64,000 bases of DNA from Silene conica (taxonomy: Eukaryota > Streptophyta > Magnoliopsida > Caryophyllales > Caryophyllaceae), in the NCBI GenBank assembly GCA_029255685.2, contig CM055313.2, positions 54,847,579 to 54,911,578 of the forward strand, in the 5' to 3' direction. Position 1 is the stretch's first letter. Each line of letters opens with the position of its first letter. Made by a program: the position numbers and the translations under genes. Of the stretch, positions 12,480 to 23,586 are shown in pieces. The notes below the pieces were generated by a model. The model was not told the DNA's origin, made no database searches, and worked only from the letters and a program-made list of their open reading frames with translations.

Positions 12480-14806
12480 TTGAGGATGTACTTGTAATGG
12501 TTGATAAACTAATCTTTCCCGCTGATTTGTATGTACTTGACATGGAACATGATTCACAAGAGGCTCCTATACTTTTAGGTAGGCCATTCTTAAGAACCGC
12601 AAGTACAAAAATTGATGTGTCTAATGGTTCTCTTACTATGGAGGCCGATGGTCAAGTGGTTAAGTTTAATATCTATGATGCCATGAAGTATCCTCGTGAT
12701 AATCATTCTTGTTTCATGATTGATGTTTTGGAACCTTTAGTGCAGGATGTGTTCAATGTGAATGGAGGAGATGATTTGCTTGTGGCTATTGATAATAGCT
12801 TATCTTTTGATGAATTGGATTTCTCTATATCTAATGACTTGAAAGAAGTTGTGGCTTCCTTAGCCAAGATTGAAAGTTCTCACATCATGCCTTCATTTTC
12901 TAAACCTCTAACACTAACTTTGCCCCGTGAGAAATTGTTACCCTCAGTTTTGCAGGCACCCGTGGTTGAGTTGAAGCCATTACCGGACCATTTGAAGTAT
13001 GTTTTTCTAGGTGATGAAGAAACTTTACCGGTGATCATTTCAAACAAACTCACCAACGAGCAAGAGGGAAAGTTGATAGAGGTCCTTAAGGAAAATAAAC
13101 TTGCAATTGGGTGGACTATTTCCGACATCAAGGGTATTAGTCCAACCACTTGTATGCATCACATATTCCTAGAGGATGATGCCAAACCGGTGAGGCAACC
13201 ACAAAGGAGATTGAACCCACCTATGATGGAGGTGGTGAAGAAGGAGATTCTTAAGCTTTTACAAGTGGGTATGATTTACCCAATATCCGATAGCAAGTGG
13301 GTGAGCCCCACACAAGTGGTAACTAAGAAGAGTGGAATAACGGTTGTAGAAAATCAACATGGAGAGTTGGTTCCCACCCGAGTGCAAAATGGGTGGCGAG
13401 TTTGTATTGACTACCGTAGACTCAATGCGGGGACACGGAAGGACCATTTCCCTTTACCATTCATTGATCAAATGCTAGAGAGGCTTGCCGGTAAGTCTTA
13501 TTATTGCTTTTTAGATGGATACTCGGGTTACTTTCAAATTGCTATTGCCCCCGAGGATCAAGACAAGACCACATTTACTTGTCCTTTTGGCACCTTTGCT
13601 TATCGACGCATGCCATTTGGGTTATGTAATGCTCCCGCAACTTTTCAAAGATGCATGGTTAGTATATTTTCTGAATATGTTGAGAATTTTATTGAAGTTT
13701 TCATGGATGATTTTACCGTGCATGGTGATTCCTTTGATAGTTGTTTATCTCATTTATCTCTTGTGCTTAAGAGATGCATTGACACTAACCTTGTCTTGAA
13801 TTCTGAAAAATGTCATTTCATGGTAGAGCAAGGTATTGTCCTTGGGCATGTGGTCTCATCTAAAGGTATTGAAGTTGATAAAGCCAAAATTGATACTATT
13901 CAATCTCTTCCTTACCCCACTAATGTTCATAAAGTTCGCTCCTTCCTTGGTCATGCAGGTTTTTATTGGAGGTTTATTAAAGATTTCTCCAAAGTAGCTT
14001 CACCGATGTGCAAATTATTACAAAAGGAGGTGGACTTTGACTTTCATTTAGCTTGTAAGGAAGCATTTGACAAGTTAAAAGAGAAGTTGACATCGGCCCC
14101 AATCATTCAAGCTCCAAATTGGTCTCTTCCATTTGAGCTTATGTGTGATGCTAGTGACTACGCCCTTGGTGCCGTCTTAGGTCAACGAGTTGGGCGAGTA
14201 CCTCATGTGATTTACTATGCCTCCATGACTCTCAATGATGCCCAAAAGAATTACTCTACTACCGAGAAGGAGATGTTGGCGGTGGTATTTGCTCTAGAGA
14301 AATTTCGGTCCTATCTACTTGGTACTAAGGTGGTAGTGTTCACCGATCATGCCGCTCTTAGGTACTTGATGACGAAGAAGGAGGCCAAGCCAAGACTTAT
14401 TCGATGGGTATTGTTGCTAAGTGAATTTGACATTGAGGTTCGGGATAAGAAGGGAGCCGAGAATGTGGTTGCGGACCACTTGGGTCGCCTAGTGAATGTC
14501 GAGAGGCTTGAAGTGCCTATTAATGGCACATTTCCCGATGAGACACTCTTTGCCCTTACTTCCGTTTCTCCTTGGTATGCTAATATTGTTAACTTTCTTG
14601 TTTCCAATGAATTTCCTACAGGTTTTTCAAAGTCACAAAAGGACAAGATAAGGAGTGATGCCAAATACTATGTTTTGGATGATCCTTACTTGTGGAAGCA
14701 TTGCTCGGATCAAGTGGTGAGGAGGTGTGTTCCCGAAAATGAGATGAGTTCTATTCTAACGTTTTGCCATTCATATGCTTGCGGAGGCCATTTTGGAGCT
14801 AGGTGA
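12443..14806 (+). pseudogene. pol: Element C reverse transcriptase and RNase H (broken pol)
   Basis: An open stretch of about 787 codons. It starts within the protease C-terminus (GRPFL near residue 46) and runs into RT ([10 protein letters not shown] at about 319-328, MPFGLCNAP at about 390-398, catalytic FMDDF at 420-424). RNase H follows ([13 protein letters not shown] at roughly 564-576, then the [15 protein letters not shown] region). A stop at 14804-14806 interrupts the start of the integrase zinc-binding region, and the same frame continues beyond it. RT and RNase H convert element RNA to DNA in the particle. The FMDDF motif in place of the commoner Y/FVDD supports the Athila lineage. 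Confidence 0.88.
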
Positions 14807-15868
14807 ACCGCAAAGAAAGTGCTTGATTGTGGTTTTTATTGGCCAAGCTTGTTTCGGGATGCTCATGGATTCGTCAAAACTTGTGACAATTGTCAACGAA
14901 GTGGTAACATTTCTCGTCGTAATGAGATGCCTCAAACTCCTATGCTTTATTGTGAAATTTTTGATGTATGGGGTATAGATTTTATGGGTCCATTCCCCAT
15001 ATCTCATGGTTTCTTATATATACTTCTTGCCGTTGATTATGTTTCGAAGTGGGTGGAAGCTAAACCCACTAGGACTAACGATTCTAAAGTTGTTACAGAT
15101 TTTATCAAGTCTAACATCTTTTCTAGGTTCGGAATTCCACGGGCATTGATAAGTGATCGAGGCACTCACTTTTGCAATAGGACGGTTGAAGCGCTTTTAA
15201 AGAAATATTGTGTCACTCACAATGTTTCTACCGCTTACCATCCTCAAACGAATGGTCAAGCCGAAGTGTCCAATAGAGAAGTGAAGTCCATCTTGGAGAA
15301 AACGGTGAATCCAAGCCGGAAAGATTGGAGCTTGAGGTTAGAAGACGCACTATGGGCCTATCGCACGGCCTATAAAACTCCAATTGGTATGTCACCATAT
15401 CGGTTGGTGTTCGGTAAGTCTTGTCATCTTCCCGTCGAGCTTGAGCACAAAGCTTTTTGGGCGGTGAAAACCTTTAACATGAGAATGAATGAGTCGGGTG
15501 AGTACCGAAAATTGCAATTACAAGAGCTTGAGGAGATTCGGAATGAGTCGTATGAAAATGCGGCGATTTTCAAGGAGCGAACGAAGGCATGGCATGATAA
15601 GATGCTTTCTCGGAAAACATTTACCATTGGTCAAAAGGTTTTGCTCTATCTATCTCGTCTTCGGTTATTTCCAGGTAAGCTAAGGTCGAGATGGGTTGGT
15701 CCATTTATTGTCACTCAAGTATTTCCACATGGAGCGGTAGAGATTCGTCGTCCTTCTACGGAAAAGATTTTTAAAGTGAATGGGCACCGTCTTAAGCCAT
15801 ATTATGAAGGTTTTCAAATAGAATCGGTCGAGGGAATTGATCTTGTCGACCCAATCTATGCAGATTGA
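14807..15868 (+). pseudogene. Element C integrase (3' part of broken pol)
   Basis: Continues the pol frame after the stop at 14804-14806. The zinc-binding CDNC (C-X2-C) pair is near 14882-14893. The catalytic core shows [18 protein letters not shown] and [21 protein letters not shown], giving the D, D, E triad. The C-terminal part, with a [27 protein letters not shown] beta region, ends at a TGA at 15866-15868. There is no chromodomain, as expected for Athila. Integrase inserts the cDNA and makes the 5-bp duplication seen around C. With the upstream breaks, this copy cannot be translated as part of a polyprotein. Confidence 0.87.
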
Positions 15869-17185
15869 CCTTCTCATTTTCATGTCGAGCCACGACATTA
15901 ACTACGGCGCTTTACGGGAGGCAACCCGATTTAATTTCTTTGTTATTTTCTTTTTCCTTTTAGGTAGTTAGTTTCAATTTCTTGTTTTTATTAAATTTAA
16001 TTAGCTTCCTTTAACATTTACTTTTATTTTATAGGTCATTTGAAAAAAAAAAAAAAAGGGAAGCTGAAACGCACAAACGAGGAGAAGAGCAAGCAAGAGG
16101 CATTGTGCGGCCATATCCGCATCATGCGGCCAAAACAGTCCCAAGCATAAGCTTGGTGCGGCCATAGCCGCATGGTGCGGCCAAGTCAGGCCCTCCCCTA
16201 TGCTTACGTGCGGGCACAGCCGCATTGTGCGGCCACAGCAGCCTATCGCGGCCCATCAACCAGGTGCCTTCTTCTTCAATTTTTTTTTTCTCAGTTTTCA
16301 CCAACATAAAACAAAATTAAAAAAAAAATCCAGCAAAACGATATAACCACAGCACGACTTCCCTTCTCGTTCCTAGTTTCTTCAACTCACATGTCCTATT
16401 TTCCATTCTCTCCATCAACAATTCGAATTCAATCCTATTTCGCCTTATCCCAATTCGCGACTTGATGAACCCTAGCCATTGGGGTTTCGAAAATTTCGAT
16501 TTCTGGGGGCGTTTAGGGTTTCGAATTTGATCAAATGCTAGCAATTAGCAAGAATTTCGCACAATTTCGCAGATAATTTTCGATTTCTAACCGTTTGTTT
16601 GGGATTTCGAATTAATTTCGACCTGATTTCGAATTAATTTCGAACTGATTTTCGAATTGGTTTCTTTGAGCTTTCGAAAATTGTGTCTTCTGGCGTTTTG
16701 ATGCAATTACTGGCATTTGGGATTTCAAATTTGCTCAGACACTAGCAATTAGCAACTGGGGTTTCGAATTGATGCAAACGAGCACTTGGGGTTCCGATTT
16801 ATGGCGTTTACATGGCCATTTATGGGTTGATTATAATAGGTAATTAGTTTTCACTCCATCAGGAAGCAATTGCACTGCTAAAGGTAAACTTTTCGAATTG
16901 ATTGTTCTCCAGTGATTTCTTTCGAAATTTTCGATGCTCATAACTTACTTTGTTTCGAAATTTTCGGATTGCTAGTTCTGGGTTTGGTTATATTTGATAA
17001 TGGTTATTGGTAATTTTCGACATTTCCGGCAATAATCGACATTTTCAAAAATTCATCATTTCTTGTCAATCACTGTGTTTTATTGCATTCCCAAACAGCG
17101 ATTTTTGTGAGAAAATTGAAGTTCTTATGAGGTTGGTGTGACTTTTGAGTAGCTTTGTGTTGTCATATTCTTGTTGTGTTTGACC
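15869..17185 (+). other. Element C spacer between pol and the extra ORF
   Basis: 1.3 kb without a gene. It opens with an 'acgggaggcaacccg' block that I recall as common after pol in Athila elements. It carries an A-run (16042-16055), the TGCGGCC repeat array (16106-16250), and a TTTCGAATT-rich stretch (16500-17050) with many short TTTCGA words. A splice acceptor for a subgenomic env-like RNA could lie here, but I cannot identify one with confidence. Confidence 0.7.
16106..16250. repeat. TGCGGCC dyad array, 51-52 bp period
   Basis: Three units start at 16106, 16157 and 16209. Each has TGCGG-N6-CCGCA (a 16-bp imperfect dyad) followed exactly 19 bp from the unit start by a second TGCGGCC (16125, 16176, 16228). 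It is very GC-rich within AT-rich spacer. Confidence 0.85.
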
Positions 17186-18583
17186 ATGGCTCGCACCAAA
17201 GGAACCAAAAGAAAAACTACTTCCACTTCGACATCCAAAACTCCCGCAAAAACTAGAAAAATCACCACATCCACCACCAAAAAGCCAACTAAAACTACGA
17301 CCCAATTTCCCATTTCTAAACCCGTTCATTTAACCGATGCCCAAGGGGTTATATGGGATGATTTGCATGAGAAGTTGGTCATGGAGACTAAGTTTCTTAG
17401 TACTCCGACATTGGAGAAGTTGGGTTTGCTTGAAGTGATGGAGGCTTTGTTGAAAAATGTTGGGTTGGAGGGGTTCATGACTAAAGGAGTACCCACCTAT
17501 CGTCGATACACTTTGGAGTTTTTGTCTACTTTAATGGTGGAACGAGAGAGGGGAGTGGTGTCCAACATCAAGTTTAAGTTGAAAGGGAGAGTGTGTGAGA
17601 TGAATATGGATCAATTGAGAGATGCTTTTGGTGTTGAAAAGAAGGATGAGGAACTTTATACGGGTCTTAGCTCCTATACCGCCCCGAAATGGTGTTATGA
17701 GGTGACCGGAAAATATGCTACCAACAAACAAGGAAAGGTGAGTTCTACCATTCCCCACCCATGCCTTCGCATTGCTCACCGCCTTATTGCTACTTCATTT
17801 CTTTGTCGTGGGGAGCATACTAAGATGCCTAGGGTACACTTTGGATATTTGTGGTCCATGACTCCGGAAGGGAAGGGTGTTCCGGATTGGGTTAATCTTT
17901 TTGTGTCGGCTTGCGAGTCACAACAAAAGCCCGGAGGAGGAAAGATCGGTGGTGGGGGATTAGTAACTTTGCTCATGAAATACTTTAATATTGATGTTTC
18001 GGCAAATGACCTTCTTTTGGGAGATCATTTTTATATGGATGTGAATTGTTTGGTGGGCATGGATATATTGCGACATCGTACGACAGTTGGTACTTATGAT
18101 TGGTGTAGGGGGATGGATCATGAGCGTTACTTGTCTTTGCCTCGGCCGAAAGACAAGGCTCTTACCTATGGTAAGACGGCGGTCGATTACTTTATTCCAC
18201 TTGATCCTGAGTTTGCTAAACAAGGTGATCAGAGTACTCCTCCACGGGTTGAGGTTGATGGTGATCGTGAAAGTAAAGGGAGTGCTAGTGAGAGTGAAGG
18301 GAGCGGTAGTGATGAAGAGAGTGGTGATGTTGAGAAGGAGCGGCCTAGTCCACCTCTTTCTAGAGGGCTCTTGTCTTTCAAAGCCTTGCAAGCTAGTGTG
18401 GATTCTTTGAGGGCGGATTTTGGTGAATGGCGGAAGATAACCGATTCTCGACTTGAAGCACTTAATAGTGTAGTTTTGGAAACTCGTGAGCTTGTGCGAT
18501 CTCTGGTTGTTCCACCCCGAGAAGTTAGGAAGGAGGTTTATGCCTCTCACGGCCATGGTACGGGAGATTCCTCCACTACTTGA
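17186..18583 (+). CDS. Element C env-position ORF (Athila-type downstream protein)
   Basis: ATG at 17186, 465 codons, no internal stop. An in-frame TTG at 17171 is a less likely start. The N-terminus is a basic Lys/Thr/Ser-rich tail (residues 1-50). The middle (about 60-330) looks like the family of plant retrotransposon ORF proteins often labelled 'putative plant transposon protein'. An acidic Ser/Glu/Gly linker follows (about 360-395), then a likely coiled coil (SFKALQASVDSLRADF onward, about 400-445). I see no signal peptide or convincing membrane segment, so the label 'env-like' rests only on position, as for many Athila elements. It is intact although gag-pol of the same element has at least four breaks. 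The biochemical role is unknown. Confidence 0.75.
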   Translation: MARTKGTKRKTTSTSTSKTPAKTRKITTSTTKKPTKTTTQFPISKPVHLTDAQGVIWDDLHEKLVMETKFLSTPTLEKLGLLEVMEALLKNVGLEGFMTKGVPTYRRYTLEFLSTLMVERERGVVSNIKFKLKGRVCEMNMDQLRDAFGVEKKDEELYTGLSSYTAPKWCYEVTGKYATNKQGKVSSTIPHPCLRIAHRLIATSFLCRGEHTKMPRVHFGYLWSMTPEGKGVPDWVNLFVSACESQQKPGGGKIGGGGLVTLLMKYFNIDVSANDLLLGDHFYMDVNCLVGMDILRHRTTVGTYDWCRGMDHERYLSLPRPKDKALTYGKTAVDYFIPLDPEFAKQGDQSTPPRVEVDGDRESKGSASESEGSGSDEESGDVEKERPSPPLSRGLLSFKALQASVDSLRADFGEWRKITDSRLEALNSVVLETRELVRSLVVPPREVRKEVYASHGHGTGDSSTT

Positions 18584-19394
18584 CTTGTGTTGGTATGTCT
18601 TTCTTTTCCCTTTTTCCCTCTCTTAGTTTTTGTTGTTCCTCCCATTGAGGACAATGTGAAACTTAAGCGTGGGGAGGGCATTTCATTTGTATATATACTT
18701 TATTTTATGGTTTAAAAAAAAGAAAAAAGAAAAAAAATGAAAAAAAAGAAAAAAAAAGAATAAAAATAACCCGGCTAGGTGAAAACCCGCAAGGGCGGGC
18801 GCCTAGGCAATATTGGGTAAATGGCCGAGGACGGAGTGAAAACCCGAAAGGGCGCTCCGGGTAAAATGAAGAATTGAGTTGCGTGCCATGAGAGTAGTGT
18901 AAGGAATAAAAGCTAGATTGAAAACCCGCAAGGGCGGGCGATCTAGGCAAAATGAGAGATTTAGAAAAAAAAAAAGTTGTTATTTGGTTACATGTCTTAC
19001 CCTGGAGACGGCGACATAAGGAGGTTCGAAGGTGGTTCGGGTTAAGTTTATTGTTGCTAAGGAGAGATAAGGAGAGTATGGGTGGTGATTGTAATGTATT
19101 TTGACATCTACTACATTGAACCTTTTCATGTTTATATTTCACATGTAGTATGTTGTTGGAGGTTCGTTGATGAGGAGGATACTTGTGTGTGGTCATTATT
19201 TTGAAGTTAAGTGTATTATTCTTGTGATCATATGCTTATTTGAGGGAAGGTATAAGGAGAAGTGAGGTTGTTAGATGTGTTTTGAGTTGGAGCAAGCTAC
19301 TCACGCTTCGCTATATAGGCTTTGGTGTGGGTTTTCATTGACTTATCTTCGAGTTTTACTCGAGGACGAGTAAAGGTCTAAGCGTGGGGAAGTT
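18584..19394 (+). other. Element C 3' untranslated region with purine tracts
   Basis: No gene. It contains an early purine tract ('aagcgtggggaggg', about 18662-18677), an A-rich stretch (18712-18770), three related hairpins (18775-18946), and the terminal purine tract GCGTGGGGAAGTT (19382-19394) immediately before the 3' LTR. The last would prime plus-strand DNA synthesis. Confidence 0.8.
18775..18946 (+). ncRNA. Three related RNA hairpins with covarying basal stems
   Basis: Hairpins lie at 18775-18806, 18832-18859 and 18913-18946. Each has a basal stem, a closing T.G pair, an internal bulge (GAAAA on the 5' side, C or nothing on the 3' side) and an apical stem: CCCGC/GCGGG with loop AAGG (1 and 3) or CCC/GGG with loop GAAA (2). 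The basal stems differ but each pairs: CTAGG/CCTAG, CGGAG/CTCCG and CTAGAT/ATCTAG. They lie in the 3' UTR of the genomic RNA. Function is unknown; a cis-acting RNA role is inference. Confidence 0.7.
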
Positions 19395-20788
19395 TGATTA
19401 GTCTAGTTTAGTAGGGCTTAATAAAGGTGATTTTGATGGTTATTTGATGGGTTGAGAAGCATTTTATGGGATTTTAATTCATATGTCTTTGATATTGGGT
19501 TGATGATGGATTGCATGTTTTTATGAGATAATTGGGTTGAGTTGTTAATATGAATGGAGTAGGCTTCTTTGGAAGTTGTTGTTGGGCTAAAGATGTCTTA
19601 TGCAATATGGTTTTGAAGAAAGTCAAGATCCATTTGCTATGGTCCAAGCAAGTGAACATCAAAATGAACATTGGATTCCATGAATTTCATGCATTCAACT
19701 CATATTTTATGACACAACTTTGGATTCCAATACTATTCTATGACACAACATGAGACTTAACACAATTTCAACAACTCCTTAATTCTCATTTATTTTGGTA
19801 ATAATAATACCTACAATTTAAGAGACATTAAGGAGTTGTCCTTGGAAGGCCTATATAAGAAGATGTTGTTGACACTTTTAGGGTGTGCTTTCATATGCTT
19901 TTACATACTTCTCCATCACTTTAATCATTAGAATACACAAAAACATTTTACAATTTCTATTATTTTAGTTAAGTTTTATTTGTATGGAGAGCTAAGTTCT
20001 ACATCTTGGAACAAGTTCTTGTAGCCATATTAGTGTTGAATTGTAAGACTCTTATTCTATTTCTATTTTATGATTTGAATATCAAGTTTAATTTGGTTTA
20101 ATGTTGGTTTGTTAATTAAGCACCTAGAGTGATCAACTAGTTGTTATTAATTTACCATTGCTAGATTAGATGAATGAATCTTTTGTTTGTTTATCTACTT
20201 CATTGTAGCAATTATAATTCATCAAGTAGTATGCTAATTCATCATTGTTGCGTTATAAACGATTAAACTTGTATGAATAAAAGTGAAGCATCGCTTGTTT
20301 TCTTCATTAATTCATCTTTGCTAAATTCCATAGCTTTATTCTACAATTTTGATACGATTAAGCGCTTGACTAAATTGACAATTTTGTAAGAGTTATTTGT
20401 TTACGCTTGTAGCTAATAACTAATCATATGTGGAATTAGAAGTCAACAAACTTCATAGCAAAGTATTAAATAGTAAAATAGATTAGAAGAGTCAATGATC
20501 AATTCAAAACTAATTGATGGAAATTACTTGGTCCAAGAATAATCTTCATATTTATTTACACCTTCAATTATTTACATCGTTTTTTTTATATTTATTGCAT
20601 TTTATTTTCATCTTAGTAGATTAGATCAATCAACACATCAAAACCCCCCAATTGGTTACTTAACTTTGGCACACATTGAATCGACAAAAGACCTTCCTTG
20701 TGGGATCGACCCCTACTTACACTTGCTACTAGTTTGAGTTTGTAGTGGATAAAAATATTAATTTGGAGACTCACGACAAGTCTAGCCA
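19395..20788 (+). repeat. Element C 3' LTR
   Basis: 1394 bp, TG...CA, about 98% identical by eye to 8988-10379. Preceded by a purine tract and followed by the GTATG duplication (20789-20793). Confidence 0.92.
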
Positions 20789-21446
20789 GTATGCACCTCT
20801 GTATGTCGTCTCTGACCACCCATGACCGGCGTACAGGCGTCTGAAAAGGTTGGGTTGGTAGAGGTGTCGAATGTATGTATTTATATTGTTTGTAACTCGT
20901 CTTCGTTCAGTGTTAATAGGAGGGTCGTGGGTGGTTGTGTAGGTCAAGGGAAAGTCAGGGAATGGGCTGGTGGTTGTTGTGGTGGTCATGTGGGTGTCGA
21001 AGGGTGGTTTCTGTGGTGAGTGCGAAAGGAGAACAGGGAACAGGATGTTTTGGTTTCCTGCGTTTTTGGTGTCGACAGGGTGGTCTGGGGGTGATACCAC
21101 CGATGACTAGGGGGAGGTCGGTGCGGTGGTACCACCACGGTCGGAAGGTTTGGAGTCAGGGGGTAGTTGTGGTGTCGGGGAATGGTGGTTTTGGCGGCTG
21201 CCTGGTTGTTGATGGGGTTTTGTTTAGGCGGGTCTGGTGAAGGGCGAGATGAACCAGGCTGGTTTTGGGCACTGGTTCACCACGACGGTGGTGGTCGAGG
21301 GTCTGTCGGTGGTCGTGGTGGTAGGTGGTAGCGCTGGGGTTCACGGACTGGTGGTGGTTGGTGGTTGCGGCGTGTCATGATAGGGTTGTTGAGGGTTGTT
21401 AAACCATGAGTCGGGTTTGGGCGTATGGGTGTGTGTGTTTGTATTG

Positions 21447-21563
<117 letters not shown>

Positions 21564-22042
21564 TATTGTTATTATTGTTATGATTAAATTACTTTATTAA
21601 TAGTATTTTGATAAGTGATATTACTAATATGTAATAAAAGCCGTCTTTCGTTCTTTTATTAATTCGTTATCATGTAATTAAGTTTATGAGTCGGGAAATC
21701 GTTAAGTTAGGAAAGTTTCTATTTTGGGAACTTTCTATTTTAACGGGTTTCTATTTTTGGAAACTTTCCAATTAGGGAAGTTTCTATTTATAGTAAGTGT
21801 AAGTTGTTTGGGGTTCGGGAAGGTTTTAATTTGTTACATATACGTGTTTAGGTAGCGAGTTTCGTGTGGAACACTTCGAACGAGCTTGGACGTATCTACT
21901 TTTCCTGCTGCTTCAGGTAGGGGAAATACTTGTATATAATGATGTGTAATCTGTTCTTGTTTGATATAAGCATGTTTGTTATATAATATCATGTGATCGT
22001 TATATTGTGCTGTTTATATCATTCTGTGATAAACTACGAGGC

Positions 22043-22201
22043 GGAGATAATGGGTCTTGTGATTGGTACGGAGATAATGGGTCTTGTGATTGGTGCGGAG
22101 ATAATGGGTCTTGTGATTGGTGCGGAGATAATGGGTCTTGTGATTGGTACGGAGATAATGGGTCTTGTGATTGGTGTGGAGAATAATGGGTCTTGTGATT
22201 C
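22043..22201 (+). repeat. 27-bp tandem repeat, six copies (B 5' LTR)
   Basis: Unit GGAGATAATGGGTCTTGTGA plus TTGGTNC. Five full copies start at 22043, 22070, 22097, 22124 and 22151, with a shortened sixth at 22178. The 3' LTR has only four copies (37829-37933), so the array has changed length since B inserted. Confidence 0.95.
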
Positions 22202-22412
22202 GGAGTAGAGATGATCGACTTTCTATTTATAGTAATGTGGTTTGTTTACAGTTTTTCTCTACTCAACCTCGTGGTTGACCCTGTGTATTCGTGATCACCT
22301 GTGATGAACCAATTTATTGGGGAGCAGATTGACAGGTGGCTGAGACTAAGGGGGAGCTATGGGAGGAAGAGCTTGGATCCGGACCTGCCTAGAGTCTAGA
22401 TCACCACAGTAG

Positions 22413-23572
22413 TGTTGGAGTGAGTGTCCTCGACAATAATGTGATCACGTCAATTATATTAATTATGTTGACAAATCTCTATAAAAGAATATTCATGGGA
22501 TGATTCTTATCATAAGTCAACTGGTCAACATTAATCGGTAATGATTGGCTTGCTAGAGTTTGACATTACTGTCGTAATGACGGTGGTGACCAGTTGATCC
22601 CTTTAGGTCACACCTTTAGGACAGCTATCTCAATATTAAATCTAACAACTGTATGTTGATACGAGTTGATACATTTCTAGATTGTGAATAAAAGAGGAGA
22701 TAATTTATAATAAGATTATAAATTATTTTAGTGATCGAATTGTCATCACTATCAATTATTTGTTTTATGAAACATAATAATAAAATGAATGAATCGAATA
22801 AACTACAATTGTTGTAGTTATAGAATGTGATTAAATAATTATATGAAATTATTTAATTACTAATTTACGATAAAAGGTTTAAAATGTTAAACTACGTAAA
22901 TAATATAATCCTAATAATGTTACGGATTTGATTCGTTTTAGTGGTGTGGACCGTGTGATATGTCACACGCACAGACACACACATTTTACATATTACATTA
23001 TGTAATAGGAACATTAGGAAGACAATGCATTTAATTTGTTAATGCATGCTTGAGACAATTGAGAGGATTGAGTGCCAATCTATTGGGCACTCTAACCCTT
23101 GTCTCGGCCGAACCAAATGGAGGAACAAAACAAGTTTTGTTCTTTGGTTCACTAATCTCATTCATTCACATTTTGACATACTAGGGTTTTTGTCTTTGAG
23201 AGAGAAAGAAAAGAAAGAAAAATAAGGTTCATTTTTCTCAAACCCTAGCCGTGCACCTCCTTCAATCTAGCAAGTTTGTTTGTTGATTCTAGCACAATAA
23301 CATACAAACATTGAGAGTTAGTGTGTCTTGGTGTTCATCTTTGGAGGCCATCATCTCTTTGAAGGTTCAAGGAGTATCATCCGTGTGAATTAGCTCAAGA
23401 ACAAGTGAAGTAGGTGACTTCACTTGTGCCCTAATTTTGCCGAGAGTCTCAATGTAAGGGAGCTCATTCTTACTCCTTAATCTCGTCATAATCACTAGTT
23501 AAGCATGCTTAAGATCTATAATTTATAAGATAAATAAAACTAGTATGACTATATAGGTATATGAACCTAACA
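22413..23572 (+). repeat. Element D 5' LTR
   Basis: 1160 bp; ends ATGAACCTAACA. It includes a variable CA/CG repeat at about 22965-22985 that is a pure AC run in the other LTR. Confidence 0.95.
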
Positions 23573-23574
23573 AT

Positions 23575-23586
23575 TGGTATCAGAGC
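23575..23586 (+). promoter_or_regulatory. Element D primer-binding site (tRNA-Met)
   Basis: TGGTATCAGAGC two bases after the 5' LTR, the standard initiator tRNA-Met complement. Confidence 0.93.

Larger units (their letters stand above)
8988..20788 (+). mobile_element. Element C: Athila-type Ty3/gypsy retrotransposon with env-position ORF
   Basis: TG...CA ends, with the 5-bp duplication GTATG at 8983-8987 and 20789-20793. The LTRs (8988-10379 and 19395-20788) differ at about 25 positions by eye. The primer site is complementary to tRNA-Asp. Order: LTR, gag, protease, RT/RNase H, integrase, long spacer, extra ORF, 3' hairpins, purine tract, LTR. The tRNA-Asp primer, FMDDF reverse transcriptase and extra downstream ORF are Athila hallmarks. 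Inserted in the 5' LTR of B. Confidence 0.93.

Noticed and set aside
20822-21344. Gly/Trp/Val-rich frames (also at 36891-37467) in B's LTRs
   Set aside because: Present in both LTRs because of LTR duplication; low complexity and no family.
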